Part shown: in pieces, positions 12,424 through 24,677 of the stretch
Layout of the letters: each line of letters starts with the position of its first letter
Numbering within the stretch: position 1 is the stretch's first letter
Source: Lumnitzera littorea
Lineage: Eukaryota > Streptophyta > Magnoliopsida > Myrtales > Combretaceae
NCBI GenBank assembly: GCA_024138015.1
Contig: JAMXBB010000009.1
Coordinates: 12,463,027-12,527,026 of the forward strand
Direction: 5' to 3'
DNA: 64,000 bases
Made by a program: the position numbers and the translations under genes
The notes under the pieces: generated by a model
Databases searched by the model: none
What the model saw: only the letters and a program-made list of their open reading frames with translations
What the model was told of the DNA's origin: nothing

Positions 12424-13320
12424 CTCCTATTCACTCCATCCATTTGATTCATCTAATGCCACAACATCTTCTAAAGGAAACCAGTTTTCATAATCATTTA
12501 AGTCCACATCATCATTTCCTATTTCTAAATCGAAACCTACTACTATATACTTAGGTGCCTTAAGAATAAATATGGCTTTCTGTATGTCCTCATTATCCTC
12601 ATTTGCCAACTCAGGTTCTTCATTTTGATTCACTTCTTGTCCTTCATTAACTTCTATGTAATTTCCTACTTGATTCTTAGAATTAGCTACTGCCTTAGTT
12701 TCAATTTCCTCCTCAATTTTATCTCTAACTTCTGCCTAAACTATTGTTGCTTCTAAGTTATACTCAAGATCTTCCTCAAGATCCTCTTTTAGAAAATTTT
12801 CACCTACATTTTCTTGTTGAATTGGAATTAGACTTTTAAGAGATTCCACAGATGGTTTAAGCTCATGTGATTGCAAGGGTACATCAATTCTATCAATCGA
12901 TAGAAATCTTAGAAACTAATCTATGATTATAAGTAGATAGTCTCTAGGTACATGGGGAGTTCTTATAGGTGTTTGATCATAACTAGATGGATAATTCTAA
13001 CTAGGCTCTACTATAGCAAGAAAATACAACACTGAGAATATCATAGATACAATTCCCTTATCATGTGTATACGCTTTCTTAAAAGCCACAATTGCAGTAT
13101 ATTCATTATACATTGAACCTAATTCATCTTCCATAATCTTCCAATCATCTTTCATGCTCTAAGATGATCACCTCTTATAAGTGATAATAATCTCATCTCT
13201 AATATAGAATATCATCTAGTTAGCTAATTCAAATAACAGGTTTTGCAAAGGATCTCGATAATCAATAGGAGATTCATCTCCTTCCTAACCAAAGTGTAAC
13301 TAAGCATAAATAAGCTCATA
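12424..13320 (-). pseudogene. Extra acidic ORF upstream of gag (A1)
   Basis: A single minus-strand frame runs from about 13320 to 12424, roughly 290 codons. It has about ten stops, nearly all TAG or TAA. The clear open part is 12427-12633. The protein would be strongly acidic (runs such as KEDLEEDLEYNLE and IEEEIETKAV) and ends with FDLEIGNDDVDLNDYENWF. The same C-terminal segment is conserved in A2 at 63843-64000, with DIEIGNEDMDS then CENWF, so it was probably coding. I recognise no domain. Additional ORFs before gag are known in some plant Ty3 lineages; the function is unknown. Confidence 0.55.
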
Positions 13321-13516
13321 TTTATGAATCTGAAAGTAAACACAACATAAGTTAGATTAATATTATCCTTTACTTATTTTTATTTTATGTTATTTAGGTT
13401 CTGATATATAACCAATAAATCTAAATCTTTTACGCCCACTTACGATCCCCACTCTTGGTGTTCCTAATATCTAGTTTATTTTAATTAGACATTTCAAAGC
13501 TTAGTTCTTTACGAAC
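13321..13516 (-). other. Leader between PBS and extra ORF of A1
   Basis: About 200 bp of non-coding sequence between the primer site and the extra reading frame. By position it is the 5' untranslated leader of the element's RNA. Confidence 0.5.
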
Positions 13517-13531
13517 CATGCTCTAATACCA
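13517..13531 (-). promoter_or_regulatory. Primer-binding site of A1 (initiator Met tRNA type)
   Basis: The minus strand reads TGGTATTAGAGCATG, one C-to-T change from the usual plant TGGTATCAGAGC site that pairs with the 3' end of initiator methionine tRNA. It lies 8 bases inside the 5' LTR. Confidence 0.85.
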
Positions 13532-13638
13532 CTAGAAATTATGAAGAGCCAAACTTAAGGAATGGTAATAGTCTCGCTATGTAAACTAACCTAAGTTAGA
13601 AGCTATCCCCTTAGCTATTAACATAGGTATAATCCACA

Positions 13639-13682
13639 CAAGGCAAACGATAACTCAATACAAGGCAAACGATGACTCAACC
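13639..13682. repeat. 22-bp tandem duplication in A1 5' LTR
   Basis: Two adjacent copies of CAAGGCAAACGATRACTCAA plus two bases, differing at a few positions. The other family-A LTRs (3539-3560, 56777-56800) have a single copy, so the duplication is specific to this LTR. Confidence 0.8.
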
Positions 13683-14908
13683 AATTTTGAAGCGGTCAGA
13701 TAGGTATTTGTAGTATATAAGACCTATGGAGTAACACTTTACAAAATACATTTTCTAATATTTATAGATAAAGTAGTTCTTAGTCAAAACCTTATATACA
13801 TCAAAAGTTCTAAAGTTTTCAAAAAGAACTACACATCTCAACAAGAGGACTACATTACATATACCTTATACTCCTCCTAGGAAGACCTTATAATCCTTCC
13901 ACAAAAGAAAAATAAAAAGTGAAATGAGCTTCAATCCATTCATTCAACCTCATCCCTTTACTTCTTAACCCATCGAAGCTAACTTATGGATAATTGTAAT
14001 GAGGCATCTTTAAGTACTACTCCACACCTGCAAAATAATCTATTGGGATGTAAGCTCCACTAGCTCAATAAGAAGGGATAGAGTCATAAGAGCACATCAA
14101 TAAGCATGGTTGTTCAATTATTAATTAAATGCAAATGCAATAGACAAATGATATGTTATCTTACAATGTTTAACTCGTTTATTGTGAAATTAGAGTAATT
14201 TTGTCCACTCTAACCTAGTTTTCGAAGAGTTTCAACATGACACTATCATACTAAATTTAGGCTTGTGCAATGGAGAAAACCCTCCTCCCTAGACAACATT
14301 CGAACCATGGTTTCCAATTTTTCCATAACTCCCTCTCTTGCCACTTAGTTTGACTGAAGGTGGGAAAAGAACCATTTCTATTATCGTCATCGAAGTGTTG
14401 GTATTTAGTTTGATATTTTACCCCTATTGGGTTATCGTAAATGTCAAGTTAGGTCTTTAATCAACTCAAGATTAATTCGAATTATCAAGTGAGCAACTAA
14501 GTTCATATACACAAGACGTGATATATTCAAGTAAAAAACAGTACTTGGTGTTCAACTGCCAATCATCAATCAGCATCACAGGTACATACATAGCACACAC
14601 ACAAACAGTCTAACTACAACCATAAACAATCACTCTTACTTCTCTAAGTATCCTGATATAATACTTCAATATATCATAAAGCATCTATCCCAACTTACCT
14701 GTACCCATTAGTAACTTATTCCTTACCATTGCCTCCTTGCTCTTCAACTATCCCTAAAAATATATAATAGATTAGTTTTCAAGCCTTAATTCATTAATTA
14801 TTAGTTTGGTGTATATGTTTCTATTTGTTTAGTCATAAATTTCATAAGTTAATTTCACTTAAAAATCATGATTTCTTGACCATTCATTATATTTTACCCT
14901 AATCAACC

Positions 14909-15066
14909 AAATCCTCTAAGTTATGATCTAAGTGATTCATAGTGGTTTTCTTTAATCAAAATCCTCTAAGTTTGGTTTTGAATAGTTTTATAATAGTTTT
15001 CCTTTAGTCCAAAAATCCTCTAAGTTTCTCTTTAAGCTATACAAGGGTTATTTGTTAGATTGATTT
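14909..15066. repeat. Minisatellite of about 53 bp in family-A LTR
   Basis: Units starting AATCCTCTAAGTT at about 14910, 14960 and 15014, each followed by a similar AGTTTTATAATAGTTTTC stretch. The family-A LTR at 56684 has four units in the same place. Confidence 0.65.
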
Positions 15067-15297
15067 TATCCTCTAAGATAGCCTTTGAACTTCTCTAAGT
15101 TAAAGCCCTTATTACAATATCCTCTAAGCTACCTTATGACTCTGTTATCTATTGGATTTTTAATAGAATTATTCTCTGACCAACCTTTTGCTTTCCTCGT
15201 TTTTACATTTTACTCATTATTTTTGCTTTTGACATATCCTCAGAGTATCGATTTAGTGAAAATTTCATGACTAGAATCATCCTCTACTATTACTCAA

Positions 15298-18200
15298 TGT
15301 AAACCCTAGGAAATCAGTAGTTGAACCCTAATTCAAGTCCAAGTGTTCTAAACTGTATAATAAGTCGATAAGGTTAGTAACAATAAAAGATTATGAAATT
15401 TAATAAATCAAATATAACACCGATAATAAAACCTTAGGAATTCATCGAAATCTTAAATCGCGTACTAAAACCTTAAAATTGATTTATGCACCATTAATCA
15501 AAATTGAACTCGAATTTGTTCGAAACCCTAAAATTATAAATATAAGCCTATAAAATAGTGAAATATTATTCAATAGTGATATAATCATAGTCGGTTACAA
15601 TTTTCGACTAAATCTCCTATTCGCGTGAAATTTTAATAAAATCGTTACAATAACTTGTAAAAATTATGATGAGTATTGTTATAATTACATATATTTAGAA
15701 AAATTACATATATTTATTATTAATTTTTATTTTCTTCCTTTTTCTTTTTCTCTTTTTCTCTTTTCTTTCTTTTCTTCTTTTCCTTACATGCTACGTCCTG
15801 CAAAATGAAAAAAAAAAAAAAAAGAATTAGCACATAATAGCCTGCGTGAAGAATTAAGCTTACAGGTGTTGTAATTAGGAGAAAAAAATCAAAACAATTA
15901 GATTAGGTTGTCTTTTCCTCATCAATGCTAACTCAATTAGATTTGTATAAGATGCATATATATATAATTATTCCAACCGAAAAACAACAAATTTGGACGT
16001 GAAATAGAAGCAACAAAAATCTGGAAAAAAATAAATAAAAAGAAACCAAACCGAAAGAAGAGAAAGAAAAATCCTAAAAGTTAAAAAAAACGAAAACGTG
16101 AAGAGGAAAAATGTGAAGAAAAGAAGAAAAGGAAGGAAGAAAAGAAGAAGAAAAATTAAAAGTAATAGGTAAATAAGTTATTTTGTAAGTATAGATGTAT
16201 ATTATATAGTATATACATATATAAATGTAGTATTTGGATGGTATTTTTATAAATATAACATTACTATTACATGTATATATGCATAAGTACTTAAATTGAA
16301 ATATGTATGTATGTATAAAGATATGTATGTATACATGTATGTACATAGGTATATTATATGGAAGAATTATGTATTATGTATTTTTTTAGAATACATATAA
16401 TTGGTATTAAGTATTTTTACAAAATAACTATAGGTATATACATATATANATATAATATATATGTAGTAGTATATTTCTATAAGTGGTAATATATGCTTAA
16501 ATACATAATGTATATAGGACGTATATATATATATATATATAATATAGAGTATATATTGTGGTACACCGAATATATCATATAATATATAGTACATATATTT
16601 TATTCCAAATACTATGTAAATATATATATATACCGAATATTAAGTAAGTAATATATAGTATATATAATATAGTAATATTTATTAAATAAAATAAATTCAT
16701 AATTATGTGGGAAGTGTATATATATATATATATATATATAATACCATAAATTATGATTTTCTCAATAAAATAAAATTATAAAAGTTATTGAATATACTAT
16801 AAGTCTATATATATATGTGTGTGTGTGTGCGTGTGTGTATGTATAAATCGTAAATAATGAATAATGAGAAAAATAAGAAATACTAAAAATAATAATGGTA
16901 ATAATAATAATAATAATAAAAATCATAATAAGGCTAAAATCTCAAAAATAGGAAAAGTATGCTTAAAATAATAAAAATATCAATTATATGTTTTAAATAA
17001 TTATTACATCATAAATATATTAAGAAAAAGAGAAAATTAATATTTTATAATTTAAAAACTTAAATAGTAAATTTTGTGATATTTTTATATCACAATTTAA
17101 ACTGTAAGTCACAACGTCCAAAATGGACCTCGTTACGAGAAAGTACGCTCGAAAACGATTAAAATAAACTATAAGTTCATAACGATCCAAGCTAAAACGA
17201 AAAAGTCATACGCAATTTGATAAAAAGCTTAAATCAATAATTTCACGCAACTAAATGAAGTAAACCTTACAAATTATGATACTAGTTAGCTTTACATTCA
17301 CAAACTTATAAATTTCTATTATTCTCAAGTAATTTCAATATAAACCTAGAGCTGCCACCAGATTACTACGACTCCTAAGTTGGCTATGACTGAGTGAGTT
17401 TTTCTTAATGATTCCATACTTGTTTGTATTTGTAGTTAGTGAATATAAGTTATGATCTACAAATGAATGTGTATAGGGTTGAGTTATACTTGTGCATGAT
17501 AATTATTATTGATGGTGAATTTACTTTAAATTTCTATAATGTAATGATTGTTTCATAGTAGATTCACTAAGAATTGATTGTTTATAACTTAAAATGATCA
17601 CTGAATAAATAAGACTTAATTTTATTCAACTAGAAAAAGTTAACTTAGATCACGCATAATCATGTATTGCATAACTAATTCCAACAATCATATTACACAG
17701 AGGTAATGAGAGGCTATACATAAGTTGATTATTGATTGTTATAGATTTCATACGGTGCATATGTGCGATATAACCTTACCCTGGCCCGCGAGATGATTAG
17801 GCATTGGAGGTGCCAATCACTTGGCTAAAGGTTGAGTCTAGAGGCCTTCGTTTAGGGGTAAGTTAGGGCTGCGTAAACCTACTTACAATCATATGTAGAA
17901 CTCATTTTGATAAAACTAATAATGGATGTACCATTACATTTTGAATACGAAACGCGGAGTTTTGTTATGAAATAAGTTCTAATATGATAGCCGAATCTAA
18001 CTATACCGATGAATCTCTAATCCTGACTTCGGAGGGCATTAAATCTGAGTTGCATACAGTCCCTAATCACCTGCATGTATTTGTTTGGCATATTGTTTAT
18101 CATGCATTTATTTGGTTAAGCCTAACTATTGTATAACTTAATTGCTGTATGGTTGAGAGAAATTACCTCACTAAGTTAGTTAACTTATACTCTTGTAGTT

Positions 18201-18592
18201 TTCTCTCACAGGCCGATCTTGTTGTAGAGTCGGGCCGTCGTATGCCCAAGGTTAGTTTTCTATACGAGGTCAGTGTAAGAGTTGGATATGATCCAAGATT
18301 ATTTTTTATAGTTTATAGATCTGAATATCTAATTAATATACTGATTTAACTTAAGACATGTTTCAGACTTCGTATTTGTAAACTTTTATATAAATAGACC
18401 ATGCATTATTTTTTTATAATTTTATTATTTATTATGAAATGAAATTGCTTAAGCTTGCATACTCTTGGTAGTTAGTAATAGCTATAGCCTTATATGTCAT
18501 ATAAAAAGGACGTCGATTGTAAGGGAATGTAATTTGCAATCCTTTGTACAGTATACAGCGACTGCCACAACTAACTCCTTTGGGTTATGACA
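15298..18592 (+). mobile_element. Solo LTR of gypsy family B (3295 bp) inside the A1 LTR
   Basis: Begins TGTAAACCCTAGG and ends GGGTTATGACA, and is flanked on both sides by CTCAA (15293-15297 and 18593-18597). The ends are the reverse complement of those of element B1 (TGTTATGGCCC ... GGTTTACA), and similarity extends over the whole length. No internal region is present, so it is a solo LTR left by recombination between two LTRs. The A1 LTR resumes exactly after the second CTCAA. The reading frames at 16074-16594 and 18149-18349 fall inside it and are AT-repeat artefacts or LTR sequence. Confidence 0.9.
15955..16860. repeat. AT / TATG-rich microsatellite tract in family-B LTR
   Basis: Long runs of TA, TATG and TGTG-type simple repeats, with one ambiguous base (n) at 16449. 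The equivalent tract is present in every other family-B LTR here (40270-40935, 50050-50720, 53330-54200), so it is a constitutive part of the LTR. The n probably marks an assembly problem in the repeat. Confidence 0.8.
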
Positions 18593-18597
18593 CTCAA

Positions 18598-19997
18598 TGT
18601 CCTATAATTAATTAATTTACCAACTTCCTTCCTAATTACAAGTATGGAATCAAATTTTAACATTAAATAACACTCTATACCAACCTTCCTCAATTTATTA
18701 CTTCCAAATTCCTTATATATTACATCACAATTCAGCAACTGCTTCAAGTTCACTAAATTGGTCAAATACCAACTTCACTATTTAAAGCCAACTTCCAACT
18801 TCTCATCACTTCTCACTTTACCAATCAATATGACTACTCCAAAATAGTATCCATACTACAAATATGCTTCAAACTTCGTATCTAAGTAAGATTATGCAAG
18901 GAATTATATTAATTTTTGCTAAATACACTATTTTAAGCATTTGTTTAAGCACAAAAATCAAATAAAAATATGAAAAATAGTACCACAAAAAACTTTGACA
19001 TAATAATTTATTATTTCCTTAGGATAGTTTGTAGAAAAAAATATAAGTAGAAACTATACCGTTTACCCAATTTATTTCAACTTCGAAAATTATTCCATTT
19101 CTTCAATTTCTTAAGGACGTATATGTAAGCTACTAAATTTATATAATATTATATTTCTACTAGATTCTATACATAAAAATATGTAGGATTTTTCTTTTCA
19201 TAATTTTCTAGTTTTTTTTTTTTGTATTTTTACAAATTAACTTAAAATTGGATAAAAAATGGACCTAACTGGAAAGTTGATCTTTGGCTACCATGGCTAC
19301 TCTCCCCTGCTGGAAACTACAGGTGATGGGTGTGGCTTTTGGTGGTGGTTAAGCTTTAGCAACCTCCCGTACCCTTTGGTGACCATGTTGCATCTATTTT
19401 TTTTTTTTTTTGTACTTTTTCCTAATTTACTTCTTCAAATCCTAAAATCCAACACCTAATTTTCCTAAACCCTAATTTGCATGTACTATCTAGTAGAGAG
19501 GATTTCTATATTTTTGGGATTGATTTTTGCTCTCTCTCTTCATGCATTTTCCCTTAAATACCACTCATTTCTTGCATGATTCCTTTGCTATATTACATAA
19601 ACACCTATCATAATGATTACACATACCTAAACCACTTTATACCAATTGGCCATGATTTTTTGTAATTTTTAATGATTTTTTATTAATTTTCTTTAGTTAT
19701 TTTAGCTTAAAATGCATATATTAGGGAATTTTAGCTAATTACAGGTATGCATATATATCTAAAATTTACCTACATTGCATACGTATATATTCTAGCTGTT
19801 ATTTAATATCTAATATTAATTTTATTATATATATAATTTATCTCTAAGAGTTTACGATTTAACGAGACCTATTTTACGTAATTACAATGAATAATACATA
19901 ATATAATTAAATTATACTATTTTATCTATATTTTTATTTTCTAAGTTTATGAGGTTTCCTCATCTAATGTATCAAGCCTATATGTAAATTTTTAGGA
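18598..19997 (-). repeat. 5' LTR of A1, outer part, truncated
   Basis: Continues the family-A LTR after the solo-LTR insertion and aligns with 4895-5868 of the left LTR and 58500-58840 of A2. It ends at about 19997 (after AAATTTTTAGG). The left LTR continues about 80 bp further, so the outer end and the target duplication of A1 are lost at a junction with another family-A relic. Reading frames at 18571-18765 and 19259-19459 are within the LTR. Confidence 0.75.
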
Positions 19998-20044
19998 ATT
20001 GTACCTGCTCTAATCATCATCTAATATTAATATTTTTTTTTTCT

Positions 20045-22440
20045 AAGAAAGTGCATTTGCTTTAATTCGGGTTTTAAGGAATTTCACACTACACAATTTG
20101 TAAATCGAAACTAAACCAGGGCTTGTACAATGGAGAAACATGCTTTGCCTAAGACTACTTTTGAACAATGGACCCTAACCTTGTTATAACCTTTTATCCC
20201 ATCACTTAATTCTACTAAAGGTGCGAAAAGGACCATTTATGCTATTCTCATAGAAGGGTCGTGTTTGGCTCGAGAAATCTAATCGTTTCCGCTAGTAGGT
20301 TGTGATGTCGGTGAGGTTAGTAGTTAAGTCGAGTTTATGTTATATTGCTTTTGAGATGACCAAACAATTACAAACAATTCAAAGCAAGTAATATTATGGA
20401 ACAACCAATATATATATAATGTAGCACTCCTTAACAGCAATACAATATTCAAACACACATCTACACAGGTTACTAGCTTATACTCACTAGTAAGACACAT
20501 ATTAAGGCCTTCAAGTATTCTTAATAATACTTCAAAGTATAGTGAAATACTGATCCTACTTACTTGAAACCTAGTTACTTACCATCATGGTTGTTCACTT
20601 GTCCTTGTGGGTGATCCCTTGATGTAGTACTTTATTTTGCATATAAATTAGGAAATATTGCTAATTTACTCATTTATCATAGAATTAGGTTGATTAGTTG
20701 TTGGTTCATTAGCTTATGCCCTAAGTATGTAAAGTTTAGAATATTAGTATAAGTTTATGTTACCTTCTGAGCTATCCCCTAAGTTAAGGTATCCTTGAAA
20801 CATTTATTGAAAAACCTTTTGAGATATCCTCTGCACTACTTAAGTACTGAAGTTCACCATAGATTCATCCTTTGCCTCAATATCTAAGGTTAGTAAATCC
20901 CCAACATTTTTAATAGACTCCATTTAAGCTAAACTCTTACTGAAGTCATCCTTAAAGTTCTTAAATTGGAAGCTTTTGAGTTATCTTCTAACTAAGTTGT
21001 TGCATCCACTAAAATCTAAATTTCTTAACAAAAACCCTTTGAGATATCATCTAAGCTCAATTAGCTTCATAATTTCTAAGAATCTTTCCTCTAAGACCTA
21101 CAACTTTAGAGTTCCAACAAATACTCCCTTTAACTTATCCTTTGAGCCTTCTTAACTACACTTCTTTTCGAGTTTTTACCTTTAATCAAACTTCTAAGTG
21201 AAACATTTGCCTCTTAACTTTCTCTAAGATACCATCTTACTCTATTATCTATAGGGTTTTTAAGAACATGATCCCCTGACTAAGCTTCTAAATCCCCCTT
21301 GTTTTTATAGTTCATTCATAAGTTTTGCTCCTGACTTATCCTTTGAATACCATTTTAATGAAAAACTCATTCACAGAGTCCTCTAAGGTATTATCTTCCC
21401 TTAACCAATATCATCAATTAACTAATTTACTCACTTTCCTTCCATGTTACAGTTATAGAATCAATTTAGAATAGCAAATTTATACTTCAAACAACTTTCC
21501 TCAGCTTCATTACTTCCACATTCCCATTATATCACTTAATCACTCACCAATTTCCCTAAATCCCTTATCATTAAATTACTCATATAAGTGGCTTATACTT
21601 GATTTCATTACTGCTCTCAATAGAATCACTTCCAACAACACCTAATCATTACAAAATACTTCAATAACTAATGGAGCTCAAAATCTAAGTGAGGTCTTTA
21701 AGAAAGATATAATAAGTTTTTACCAAAATCACCATTTTGATCATGTTTTAAGGCTCAAAAATTCATAAAAATTATAGAAAATAATTTTGTTAAAAATCTC
21801 TTAATTACATAGGAAAGTTTATAGAAAATTTTCAGGATCAAAACTACATCACTCAACTTATTTATTTCAACATCGAAAAGTGCTTGGTTTTGTCAATTTC
21901 TTAAGCACATATACTATATCTATTAAATTTTTACAAAAAAAATATTTTTCCTATATTCTACACATAAAAATATATAAGAATAAATTTTTGTATAATTTTC
22001 TAAGAAAATTTTATATTTTTAGTAATTTCTAGAAATTTGGCCTGAAAATTAAACCTCACCTAAAATAAGAGTTCTAACCTCAACTTGCTCCTCCTTACTT
22101 GTTGGCTAAGCCTGGCACTAGTTGCTGCTCCTAATGGTGGTGGTGATTGGTTCCTAATAATAGCCTAGGCCCTTATACCATCTATATCCTAATACTACAC
22201 TTCAATCTTGTATTTTCTTCCAGATTTTTCTTCTTCAACCTTCAAAATCCAACTATATTTTTCCGAGACCATCCCTTGCATGGACTAACTTCTGATATAT
22301 TTTCTTGAATTTTTCTAGAGTGTTTGGTGATGAATGATACCTTTTTTCTCTCTCCCCCCATGAAAATTCACTTTTTATACCCTTCTTTGAGGTGTCAACT
22401 TATTGTTCTACATACCAATAGTTGTCTTAAAGCCTTCTAT
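20045..22440 (-). mobile_element. Truncated, diverged family-A LTR relic
   Basis: It aligns loosely with the family-A LTR from the GGGCTTGTACAATGGAGAA region (compare 4168) to the promoter region (compare 5100-5500), in the same orientation as A1. Repeated CCTCTAAG words mark the minisatellite region. It retains a good TATA box, TATAAAAAG on the minus strand (22371-22379), which is decayed in A1. Both ends are missing and no gag or pol follows. The divergence is higher than between the A1 LTRs, so it is an older insertion or a sister subfamily. Confidence 0.65.
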
Positions 22441-22555
22441 ACCTTGATTGAAAATTCATCTAGTGTGTGAAGTAGATTATGGGGGCCACTACATTGCTAG
22501 ATTTGGGAATTTTCAAGTTTTGAAAAATTTTATATTATTTATCAAAAGTGAAGGA

Positions 22556-22582
22556 TATATATATACACACACACACACACAC
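22556..22582. repeat. TA/AC microsatellite
   Basis: A short (TA)n run followed by (CA)n. Simple repeat with no other role visible. Confidence 0.8.
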
Positions 22583-22599
22583 CTATGTATAAGTGTCTT

Positions 22600-23275
22600 T
22601 GTGGCACTTTAGTGCATTTATGGATAAAAACCTAGGTGTTAGGACCAGGTTGATAGTTTGTGTTGATTAATAATCTCCAATCCCGACTATAAGGAGCAAA
22701 GTTCTGAGTTACATGCGGTTCCTAAACTACTACATATATTTGTTCACACTACTTATGTATACATTCATATGCTTGTTAACTACATTGCTTAAAAAGTATG
22801 GTTGGAGGAATTAGCTTATTAAGTGTAAACTTACACTTCCATAGATTTCTTCTATTGTAAGGTCACCTCTTCTTTGAGGCAAGCTATGGGAAGCCTAAGG
22901 TTAGTTCTGAGCCTAGGAGGGTCCTTAGGAAGACTAAAGTAAAGGAGTAGACTATTGGGGAATATTGCTAAAGATTTACTTTCTTTAGTGACTTATGTTT
23001 TCGAACCAATTGTAGTTTGTTACACTACTTAATCTATTATGGTATTTTAGGGATGTAAAACCTAGTAGAGTTGATTTATGATTGCAAATTTAAATGAATG
23101 GTAATATTATCTATTTTGCTATGGTATCACTTATTTAGATGACCTAAAGTAGTTAGAAGTGGAAGTAGCCTTGTATGTCATATAAAAGGATGATGATTGA
23201 CAAGAGGGTTAACCTTCATCCTTTGTATGCTATATGGCGATCTACCATGACTAAGGTATTAGTCAGGTTGTGTCA
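22600..23275 (+). mobile_element. 3' fragment of a family-B LTR
   Basis: Matches the last 600 bp of the solo LTR at 15298-18592 in the same orientation. Shared landmarks include CTTGTATGTCATATAAAAGG (compare 18489) and a terminal TTGTGTCA that corresponds to TTATGACA. The 5' part is missing and the sequence after it has no primer site. It is a truncated, old copy. Confidence 0.65.
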
Positions 23276-23814
23276 AGAAAAATCTCCACCACCTCATGAT
23301 GCCTTTAAAAAAAGAACCATAATCAAAATTAATAGAACCTAAGGAGAGCATATGATGTTCGTTAGTATGCAATATAAATATATTTTGTTATTTTCTAAAA
23401 CAGTTTTTATTACTCTAAAAATATGTAGAAGTAAAAAGAGAAAAAAACAAAAAATTAAATGTAAGACCCTCATAATGCTATGCTAACCTTCTTTTACTTT
23501 TCATTACTACACACTATCACCTACTACTACAACCACCATGCGAGAATTCAAGAAGGTTCTTTAATTTTGGAAAGTGTGGGAAATGGTCTCTTTTCTTCAA
23601 CAATCGTCATTAAAAGGTATATGTATAATGCCTTAAGACAAAAGTAGTGAATAGTTAAGCCAACAAACACTAATGGACCCATGTCAACCACTTAGCCTAA
23701 AAGTTTCAAACTTCTATTGATAAGGTGTTCACAACCATGGCTTTATAAACTACTACAACCTTTTACAATCCATGTGAGACACTTAATTATGAGGTTTCAC
23801 GTTTGTAACACTTT
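23276..23814. other. Unassigned AT-rich DNA
   Basis: No reading frame, repeat or motif that I can support. Confidence 0.5.
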
Positions 23815-24470
23815 AATGAAGAAGCTACTTGTTCATGATTTTTGCGACTTAAAGCATCCGCTACCACATTTGCTTTACCAAAGTGATAATTAATAGTCAA
23901 ATTATAATCCTTAATTAACTCCAATCATAGCCTCTGTCTTAACTTCAATTCTTTTTAAGTAAAGAAATACTTTAAACTCTTATGATTAGTATAAATCTCA
24001 ATGTGTTGACCATATAGGTAATGTCTCAATATTTTCAAAGTAAACACAACAACTGCTAATTCCAAATCATGTGTTAGGTAATTTCCCTCATGAGGCCTTA
24101 ACTACTTAGAAGCATAACCAATTACTTTGCAATCCTACATCAAAACACATCCCAATACATTTTGAGAGACATCACTATAAACATAATAAGACTTATTTGG
24201 ATTAGGTAGGATAAGTATTAGAGCTAAGATGAAATGGTCTTTTAACTCTTCGAAACTTTGCTCACATTCCTTGGTCCATTCATACTAAACATCTTTCTGA
24301 GTTAATTGAGTTAAAAGTCGTGTTATCTTAAAAAAATCCATCATAAACCTTTTATAATATTTTGCCAATCTTAGAAAACTCCTTACTTTAGTGATTGTAG
24401 TAAGTTGCTTCTAATCAGCTATAGCCTTAAACTTTTCTAGATCCACCAAAATCCTTTCTTTAGATATTAA
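23815..24470 (-). pseudogene. Relic of gypsy RNase H / RT C-terminus (family A)
   Basis: Closely parallels 7610-8270 of element A1 as DNA: the words GCTTTACCAAAGTGATAATTA, ATAATCCTTAATTAACTCCA and ACATTCCTTGGTCCATTCAT occur at corresponding places. It covers the RNase H domain and the end of RT on the minus strand. It is broken by stops and has no LTR, gag or integrase attached. It ends abruptly near 24470 in a poly-A-like run. Confidence 0.75.
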
Positions 24471-24677
24471 TTGGGCTACTTTGTATTAAAAAAAAAAATT
24501 GGATTTAACACTACATTTAATTTCAGTTTCGAATAGGATGGCTATACTAATACACTACATGTCTACTAACTATTGTGTCTGTAGTATTAAGGGACATGAC
24601 TGATGGGATTAGTCGAGACAACAAAAACTTCAGATTAAATTATTAGAGAGTAAGAATAAGGATGAAGAATAGTCCAT

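Larger units (their letters stand above)
13540..15297 (-). repeat. 5' LTR of A1, part adjacent to the PBS
   Basis: Homologous to 3441-4894 and to 56684-58500. It begins TATGAAGAGCC (TG changed to TA). It stops at the CTCAA target site, where the family-B solo LTR was inserted, and continues at 18598. It contains a 22-bp tandem duplication and a roughly 53-bp tandem repeat (see separate entries). The reading frame at 15085-15270 is part of this LTR. Confidence 0.8.
3441..19997 (-). mobile_element. Ty3/gypsy element A1, degenerate, with nested insertions
   Basis: Two homologous LTRs (3441-5949 and 13540-15297 plus 18598-19997) flank a minus-strand internal region. Its order is PBS, extra ORF, gag, zinc knuckles, protease, RT, RNase H, integrase, PPT, which is the Ty3/gypsy order. 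The protease-RT-RNase H-integrase sequence, an integrase C-terminal extension of the chromovirus type, and the multi-kb LTRs fit a Tekay/Del-like chromovirus; the lineage call is an inference. The LTRs differ by roughly 20 percent by eye, so it is old. Every coding region is broken by stops or frameshifts. Two later insertions lie inside: about 9275-10135 in the protease, and a solo LTR at 15298-18592. Confidence 0.85.

Noticed and set aside
13639..13682. Two-copy tandem repeat as a regulatory repeat or CRISPR-like array
   Set aside because: There are only two adjacent units, without spacers, and the unit is single-copy in the other LTRs; it is a local duplication.
16074..16594. Two open frames rich in Tyr and Ile (MYIHVYIHIF..., MYYILYDIFG...)
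   Set aside because: They are translations of the TA/TATG microsatellite in a family-B LTR; one contains the ambiguous base. Equivalent frames occur in every family-B LTR.
22556..22582. Microsatellite as an origin or regulatory site
   Set aside because: It is an ordinary dinucleotide repeat with nothing around it to support a role.
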